From positions 1 to 46,308 of the forward strand of contig NZ_BAUV01000035.1 in the NCBI RefSeq assembly GCF_000513135.1: a stretch of 46,308 nucleotides of DNA, given 5' to 3'. Shown here piece after piece: positions 41,657-46,308 of the stretch. A model generated the notes under the pieces. The model did not search any database. It worked only from the letters and a program-made list of their open reading frames with translations, and was not told the DNA's origin. Origin of the DNA: Halalkalibacter akibai JCM 9157. GTDB taxonomy: Bacteria > Bacillota > Bacilli > Bacillales > Bacillaceae_D. The position numbers were made by a program, and so were the translations under genes. Every line of letters begins with the position of its first letter. Position 1 is the first letter of the stretch.

Positions 41657-43000
41657 ATGAAAGCAGCAACTGCGTATGAATTAGAACAAGTCCCCCAAGT
41701 AACTCAGAAACAGTATTTAGTTTTGGCCATTCCACTTGTTATTTCCGGCATTTCGACTCCTATTTTAGGAGCAGTTGATACAGCAGTAGTAGGCCGAATA
41801 CCTGATCCAGCGCTAATTGGGGGAGTGGCAATTGGCGCTGTCATTTTCAATACGATGTATTGGCTTTTAGGTTTTCTTCGTGTTAGCACGAGCGGTTTTA
41901 CTGCCCAAGCACAAGGAGCAGGAAATCAACAAGAGATGATCTTATCCTTTATTAGACCAATGATTATCGCTGTCATCTTTGGTTTGTTGTTTGTTTTAAT
42001 TCAAAAACCAGTGTTGGAATTGGCTTTGTTTTTAATAGGTAGTAGTGAAGCAGTATCTTCATTTGCTTCAACTTACTTCTTCATTCGTATTTGGGGTGCG
42101 CCTTTTATCTTATTGAGTTATGTGTTGATTGGATGGCTAGTAGGGATGGGGCACGTAAAATTATCATTAGCGCTTCAAATTTTTATGAATTTATTAAATA
42201 TCATATTAAGTATTATACTTGTGTTACATATGGGAATGGGGATAGAAGGAGTTGCTTTTGCGACACTTATATCTGAAGTTACTGCCGTTCTATTTGGTGC
42301 GTGTATCGTCTTTCGCTTAAAAGGTTATAATCTATTCCGTATTGATTTTAAATCGATTATGAACACTAAGAGTTTGCTGAAAATGTTAAAGGTTAATAGA
42401 GATTTATTTCTCCGAACGGTCTGCTTACTTACAATGACAGGGATTTTTACGGCAAAAGGGGCTAGTATGGGAGAAGTGACGTTAGCAGCTAATGCTATAC
42501 TACTGCAAATTCAATATCTGGTTGCTTATTTATTTGGTGGATTTGCGAATGCATCCGGTATACTTGTTGGAAGAGCAATAGGTGGAAGGAACTATTCCGT
42601 TTATAAAAGGTCATTTTCTTTATCGGCTGAGTGGGGCTTTTTTACAGCAATTATGCTCTCTATCTGTATCCTTTTATTTGGAGACTTCATTATCGCTTTA
42701 TTTACAACGATAGTTGATGTGCAAGAAGTAACAAAGGAATATTTACTTTGGATGGTTCTTTTCCCCTTTGTTGGATTTTGGGGATTACAATTAGAAGGGA
42801 TTTTTTCAGGTGCTACAGAGGCTAAGTCGATTAGAGATTCCATTATTCTAGCATTACTTGTATTTCTGATTGCTTTATGGATTATGCTTCCGAGTTACAA
42901 TAACCATGGATTATGGTTTGCTTTTATAGTGTTTAGTTTATCTAGGTCGCTTTTCTTATCTATGTTTATACCTAAATTAACTAAAGCAAATTTTCCTTAA
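41657..43000 (+). CDS. MATE-family efflux transporter (DinF-like)
   Basis: A 447-residue MATE exporter with 12 predicted helices. The first repeat starts LVLAIPLVISGISTPILGAVDTAVVGR, including the family VDxxxVG element. A second pseudo-repeat begins near residue 235 (LFLRTVCLLTMTGIF). AAAGGAGAAA precedes the ATG. It lies 48 bases after the importer ATPase gene with no terminator between, so it is the last gene of the Zur-controlled operon. Export of a metallophore is possible by analogy with Cnt systems; drug or metal export is the alternative. Confidence 0.9.
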   Translation: MKAATAYELEQVPQVTQKQYLVLAIPLVISGISTPILGAVDTAVVGRIPDPALIGGVAIGAVIFNTMYWLLGFLRVSTSGFTAQAQGAGNQQEMILSFIRPMIIAVIFGLLFVLIQKPVLELALFLIGSSEAVSSFASTYFFIRIWGAPFILLSYVLIGWLVGMGHVKLSLALQIFMNLLNIILSIILVLHMGMGIEGVAFATLISEVTAVLFGACIVFRLKGYNLFRIDFKSIMNTKSLLKMLKVNRDLFLRTVCLLTMTGIFTAKGASMGEVTLAANAILLQIQYLVAYLFGGFANASGILVGRAIGGRNYSVYKRSFSLSAEWGFFTAIMLSICILLFGDFIIALFTTIVDVQEVTKEYLLWMVLFPFVGFWGLQLEGIFSGATEAKSIRDSIILALLVFLIALWIMLPSYNNHGLWFAFIVFSLSRSLFLSMFIPKLTKANFP

Positions 43001-43042
43001 AAACATTAGTGGTTAAAACAATGTTCATATATAAGAATAGCT

Positions 43043-43078
43043 AACTCGTATTGGATTTGAAATCCGATACGAGTTTTT
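43043..43078 (+). terminator. Terminator of the importer/MATE operon
   Basis: AACTCGTATTGGA and TCCGATACGAGTT form a 13-bp stem (one G-U), followed by five T. Confidence 0.85.
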
Positions 43079-43150
43079 CTTTTCTTGATACGATTTAAAT
43101 ATAGGTAGCATCTCTTTCAACAATAATCGACTTTATTAGTATACGTATTA

Positions 43151-43771
43151 ATGAATTATGGAAAAGATATGTTTAAAAGGTTTAGCTTAGAAAGGGTTAG
43201 AAACATGAGTTATGAAGAATATTGGAAAAAAATACAGCAGACAACTGATGAATTAACTTCTTTAGTGGAAACCTATTGGCAGAATTACTCTAATATGGGA
43301 ACCTGGCAATTTTGGTTTGTACTCTCCGTTTTAATATTACCGTTGGTTCTTTTATATTTTACAGTGGACCGTAAAAGAATCTTTGAAGTTTTTTTCTTTG
43401 GTTATACAGTACATGTGCTCTGGACTTATGTTAGCATTCCACTAGAACGATATGGATACTTCATCCACACATATTTCTTCACTCCCATACTTCCCTTTGC
43501 ATTAAATATGGCATCATCGGCACTTCCAGTTGGTTTTTTACTGCTTTATCAATATTGTACAAAAGCTAATAAAAATTTTTATTTATATATGCTGTTATTA
43601 AGTGCATTTTTTGCTTTTGGATTTGGGACGCTTGAAGAGGTTCTTGGTTTGATTGAGTTCGGCAAAGGAATGAATCAGCTTCATTTGTTTATCATTGACA
43701 TTGTTATTGCGTTAATAGCTTATTGGTTTACAAAGCTATTATTAAAGGTGAAAAATAAATCTCTAAGTTAA
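43151..43771 (+). CDS. CBO0543-like integral membrane protein
   Basis: A 206-residue protein with a 50-residue soluble N-terminus and about five membrane helices (FWFVLSVLILPLVLLYF, FEVFFFGYTVHVLWTYV and others). The VDRKRIFEVFFFGYTVHVLWTY block resembles the CBO0543 membrane family of Bacillales and clostridia, which lacks a known function. The start could be 43151 or a later ATG at 43169 or 43205. No strong ribosome site is seen for the first. Confidence 0.7.
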   Translation: MNYGKDMFKRFSLERVRNMSYEEYWKKIQQTTDELTSLVETYWQNYSNMGTWQFWFVLSVLILPLVLLYFTVDRKRIFEVFFFGYTVHVLWTYVSIPLERYGYFIHTYFFTPILPFALNMASSALPVGFLLLYQYCTKANKNFYLYMLLLSAFFAFGFGTLEEVLGLIEFGKGMNQLHLFIIDIVIALIAYWFTKLLLKVKNKSLS

Positions 43772-43945
43772 AGTTTGAGTAATCTCAAGCTTTTTTTTAG
43801 TACAGCTCCTAATGACATTTTTCTCTTATAAATAAAGAAATTCGAGGTCTGAAGAGAATGGACAGCTCATTGAATACATCCAACACAATTAGGTGAAAAT
43901 GTTAAGAATAAAAATCACAGACACTTAGGGGACAGGAGGACTTAA

Positions 43946-44455
43946 ATGAGTACCAGTGCAATGAATAATAAAAAAAACACTAATCAAAATTTCTACTCAT
44001 CTCGCAATCTATGGTCAGGTATTTTGTTTGGTTTAGGTTTGATTGCTTTTATTGATGAGATGATCTTTCATCAGCTATTACATTGGCACCATTTTTATGA
44101 TAAATCTACAACTGAGTTTGGATTAATATCCGATGGTTTATTCCATGCGTTTAGTTGGTTTGCAACAATTGCAGGTTTATTTTTATATGCTGATCTTCGC
44201 CGTCGAAATGCCTTATGGAAAACCAAATGGTGGGGCGGAGTTTTTCTTGGAGCGGGTGTATTTCAATTATATGACGGAATTATTCAGCATAAACTGATGC
44301 GCATTCATCAAATAAGATATGTGGAAAACGTTCTGGTGTACGATGTTATTTGGAATATTGGGGCGATCGCGATGATTATAGTGGGAATAATTTTGATAAA
44401 GCGTACTAATCAAAAAGTACAACGAAAAGAGGTAGTGCCGAGTGGGCATGCATGA
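43946..44455 (+). CDS. DUF2243 membrane protein
   Basis: A 169-residue four-helix membrane protein of the DUF2243 family. It has FGLGLIAFIDEMIFHQLLHWHHFYD and GAGVFQLYDGIIQHKLMRIHQIR, with conserved histidines in each helix pair that could bind a metal or heme. GGACAGGAGG precedes the ATG. It overlaps the CtaG gene by 14 bases; DUF2243 and CtaG genes are often paired, which suggests a copper or oxidase-assembly role. Confidence 0.88.
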   Translation: MSTSAMNNKKNTNQNFYSSRNLWSGILFGLGLIAFIDEMIFHQLLHWHHFYDKSTTEFGLISDGLFHAFSWFATIAGLFLYADLRRRNALWKTKWWGGVFLGAGVFQLYDGIIQHKLMRIHQIRYVENVLVYDVIWNIGAIAMIIVGIILIKRTNQKVQRKEVVPSGHA

Positions 44456-45254
44456 GCATCGTCATCATGGAGTTGAGAGTGCTATAGGGATCTTCCCACA
44501 ACTAGTCTTAGCACTACCTTTTTTGATTACATTATTCTTGTATATTTTTGCAGTGTTTGTCTCAAATCGAAAATATAAAAACTGGCCGATTTATCGGACA
44601 GTGTACTGGGCACTAGGGGTGTTATTAGCTATAATCTCTGTCAGTGGACCATTAGCAGAACGAGCTCATGGTGACTTTGTGATACATATGCTAGGTCATT
44701 TATTTCTAGGAATGCTTGCTCCACTTTTTATGGCTTTGGCTGCCCCAATGACACTATTTCTACGCTCCCTAGAAGTTCAGAGTGCAAGAAAAATCACGAA
44801 AATTCTTCAAAAAGGGTTATTTCGAGTTTTGACTGACCCAATAGTTGCTTCTTTATTGAATGTCGGCGGTTTATGGGTTCTTTACACAACTAATTTGTAC
44901 ACATTAATGCATGAGAGTATGACTCTGCATGTATTGATTCATTTTCACGTATTTTTAGCTGGTTATGTTTTTACTATATCTATCATATATATTGATCCCA
45001 TTCCACATCGTACCAGTTACCTTTATCGGTCGATCGTGTTACTTGTTGCACTGGCAGCGCACGGAATTTTGTCTAAGTATATTTATGCTAACCCGCCAAT
45101 GGGAGTTTCTCAATTACAGGCTGAACAAGGAGGGAAGCTGATGTACTACGGGGGAGATGCTATTGATATTGTATTAATTTTTATTTTATGTTTACAGTGG
45201 TATAAATCTAGCCGACCCAAAATTGCTACAAAGTCAGGTGCTTATTCAATTTAG
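44442..45254 (+). CDS. ctaG: Cytochrome c oxidase assembly protein CtaG (caa3 type)
   Basis: A 270-residue membrane protein with seven helices, family caa3_CtaG. It needs GPLAERAHGDFVIHMLGHLFLGMLAP, MHESMTLHVLIHFHVFLAG and the closing GGDAIDIVLIFILCLQWY, all present. The conserved histidines suit copper handling. In B. subtilis CtaG is needed for formation of active caa3 oxidase. It starts with GTG at 44442 (GAGGT 8 bases before), inside the end of the DUF2243 gene. Confidence 0.93.
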   Translation: MGMHEHRHHGVESAIGIFPQLVLALPFLITLFLYIFAVFVSNRKYKNWPIYRTVYWALGVLLAIISVSGPLAERAHGDFVIHMLGHLFLGMLAPLFMALAAPMTLFLRSLEVQSARKITKILQKGLFRVLTDPIVASLLNVGGLWVLYTTNLYTLMHESMTLHVLIHFHVFLAGYVFTISIIYIDPIPHRTSYLYRSIVLLVALAAHGILSKYIYANPPMGVSQLQAEQGGKLMYYGGDAIDIVLIFILCLQWYKSSRPKIATKSGAYSI

Positions 45255-45263
45255 TTCTAAGAA

Positions 45264-45304
45264 AACAATCCAGTAGTATCGGTGATACTACTGGATTGTT
45301 TTTT
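45264..45304 (+). terminator. Terminator after ctaG
   Basis: A 17-bp perfect stem with AACAATCCAGTAGTATC as its 5' arm, a 3-base loop and a T run. The following 330 bases hold no gene; TATAAT at 45533-45538 may be the -10 box of the next one. Confidence 0.9.
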
Positions 45305-45632
45305 AATTTAGAACAAAATAATTTCCTGAGGAATAATGTCGGAAGGTGTACAATTCTCTTCATAATCGTTCTCGGAATAACTAGTTAGTTATAAAATTAT
45401 TATTTTTTAAAATTTTAGTAGGTAATCGAAGTAATTTATAGAAGTATTAATTTGTGATGCACTATTAAATGGATTTTCTCAAATGATTTAACATTCATTT
45501 TTATAGGATAGCTAGAGGTTTTGTTAAAGTTGTATAATATTTGTTCTTATGAATAGAGTTATTACAAATGAAATAGCTTAAAAAAGCTGCAATGATTTTT
45601 ATAATTGATAAATAAAAAATAGGAGTGAGAAA

Positions 45633-46308
45633 ATGCTTAAAGGTTTATTTTTGTTAGACGACTTTTCGTTGATTTATGAAAGCGTTTACCGTGAATTGAA
45701 GAGTTATGTTGATGTATACTCAAAACCTCGAACAAAAGAGGAAATAAGGGAGAATCCTTCACTTTTAAATGAAGCAGATGTCATTTTTTCTGGTTGGGGT
45801 TGCCCGGTAATGGACGAAGCATTTTTAATGGAAGCCCCAAATCTAAAGATAGTTTTTTATGGTGCGGGTTCAGTTAAGTACTTGGTAACGGATGCCTTTT
45901 GGGAACGGGGGATTAAAATTACAAGCGCTTATGCTGCAAATGCCCAACCTGTTGTTGAATATACAGTTTCCCAAATTTTATTCTCTCTTAAAAGAGGGTG
46001 GTATTATGTGATGAAATCAAAGAGCAATTCTAGTTTTCCAGTTAAGGATTGGATGCCTGGAGGTTTTCGTTCTACTATTGGAATTGTCTCTCTCGGAATG
46101 ATTGGAAAGAAAGTTTGCAACATGTTAAAACACTTTGATGTTAATGTGATTGCTTATGACCCATATGTATCTCAAGACGAAGCGGAAAAGCTAGGAGTTC
46201 AACTATGTTCACTAGAGAAAGTGTTCTCTTTATCAGATGTTGTTACACTGCACACCCCTTGGTTAAAAGAGACAGAGGGTTTAATAAACGGAGATTTAAT
46301 TCAGAAGA
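45633..46308 (+). CDS. D-isomer-specific 2-hydroxyacid dehydrogenase (3' end outside window)
   Basis: The first 225 residues of an NAD-dependent 2-hydroxyacid dehydrogenase. The catalytic domain starts GLFLLDDFSLIYESVY. The NAD fold has STIGIVSLGMIGKKVCNML near residue 148, with SLGMIG in place of the usual GxGxxG, and VIAYDPYVS. The VVTLHTPWLKETEGLIN block precedes the catalytic Arg, which is at or past the window end. TAGGAG lies 9 bases before the ATG. The gene is cut by the window edge. Confidence 0.88.
   Translation, partial: MLKGLFLLDDFSLIYESVYRELKSYVDVYSKPRTKEEIRENPSLLNEADVIFSGWGCPVMDEAFLMEAPNLKIVFYGAGSVKYLVTDAFWERGIKITSAYAANAQPVVEYTVSQILFSLKRGWYYVMKSKSNSSFPVKDWMPGGFRSTIGIVSLGMIGKKVCNMLKHFDVNVIAYDPYVSQDEAEKLGVQLCSLEKVFSLSDVVTLHTPWLKETEGLINGDLIQK
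45677..45690 (+). promoter_or_regulatory. cre-like site inside the dehydrogenase gene
   Basis: TGAAAGCGTTTACC fits the CcpA site pattern (TGWNANCGNTNWCA) except for the last base. It lies 44 bases into the coding region, a position used for CcpA roadblock repression. Confidence 0.4.

Noticed and set aside
1-46308. CRISPR array
   Set aside because: I looked for regularly spaced 20-40 base direct repeats and saw none; the repeats here are inverted or dispersed and irregular.

Overview
The window reads as chromosome of a low-GC Bacillaceae member. The signs are strong AGGAGG-type ribosome sites with frequent TTG and GTG starts, B. subtilis-type Zur and Fur boxes, a Zn-independent second copy of ribosomal protein S14, a YtrA-like GntR/ABC operon, a caa3-oxidase CtaG gene, and the Bacillales trio DUF1659-DUF2922-YvrJ. 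The genus cannot be fixed from sequence alone.

Region 1 (1-9.7 kb) is a mixed accessory stretch: a two-domain GNAT acetyltransferase, a GNAT fragment, a histidine phosphatase, a PepE-type S51 peptidase, a short ATP-dependent DNA ligase, the DUF1659/DUF2922/YvrJ cluster, and several small unknown genes. A HIRAN-domain gene and a 75-codon neighbour are divergent from a small Xre regulator. A perfect 19-bp-arm palindrome sits between the two promoters. A decayed second copy of the HIRAN pair lies at 9.1-9.7 kb. Two GC-rich, strongly folding non-coding blocks (6851-6967 and 8550-8680) flank this unit and are not explained by any gene.

Region 2 (9.7-25.0 kb) is a defence island. It holds a regulator, an AlwI-like restriction endonuclease, a small partner protein and a convergent C5 methyltransferase. 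It also holds an Mrr-type nuclease with a long N-terminal region, a CoiA-like nuclease, two proteins with HEPN-like R-x(n)-H motifs, and a translationally coupled DprA-like plus phosphoribosyltransferase pair resembling ShosTA. Between these lie wreckage of an HNH nuclease, an ICE-type tyrosine integrase and a possible GIY-YIG protein. The island ends at a detached tRNA 3' end that looks like an attachment site.

Region 3 (25.0-46.3 kb) looks like core or niche-adaptive chromosome. It has a Dabb protein and a GntR/ATPase/permease operon read leftward, then a Fur-boxed ferric siderophore ABC operon. Next comes a zinc-starvation block with five Zur-like boxes. These boxes serve an FAD oxidoreductase, a YciC/ZagA-type COG0523 GTPase, the alternative S14, and a Nik/Opp/Cnt-type ABC importer followed by a MATE exporter. 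The window closes with a CBO0543-like membrane protein, DUF2243 and CtaG, and the start of a 2-hydroxyacid dehydrogenase. Two permease genes (31056-32065 and 38223-39181) each carry a one-base frameshift next to a short homopolymer, so the iron and zinc importers are either broken here or contain sequence errors.
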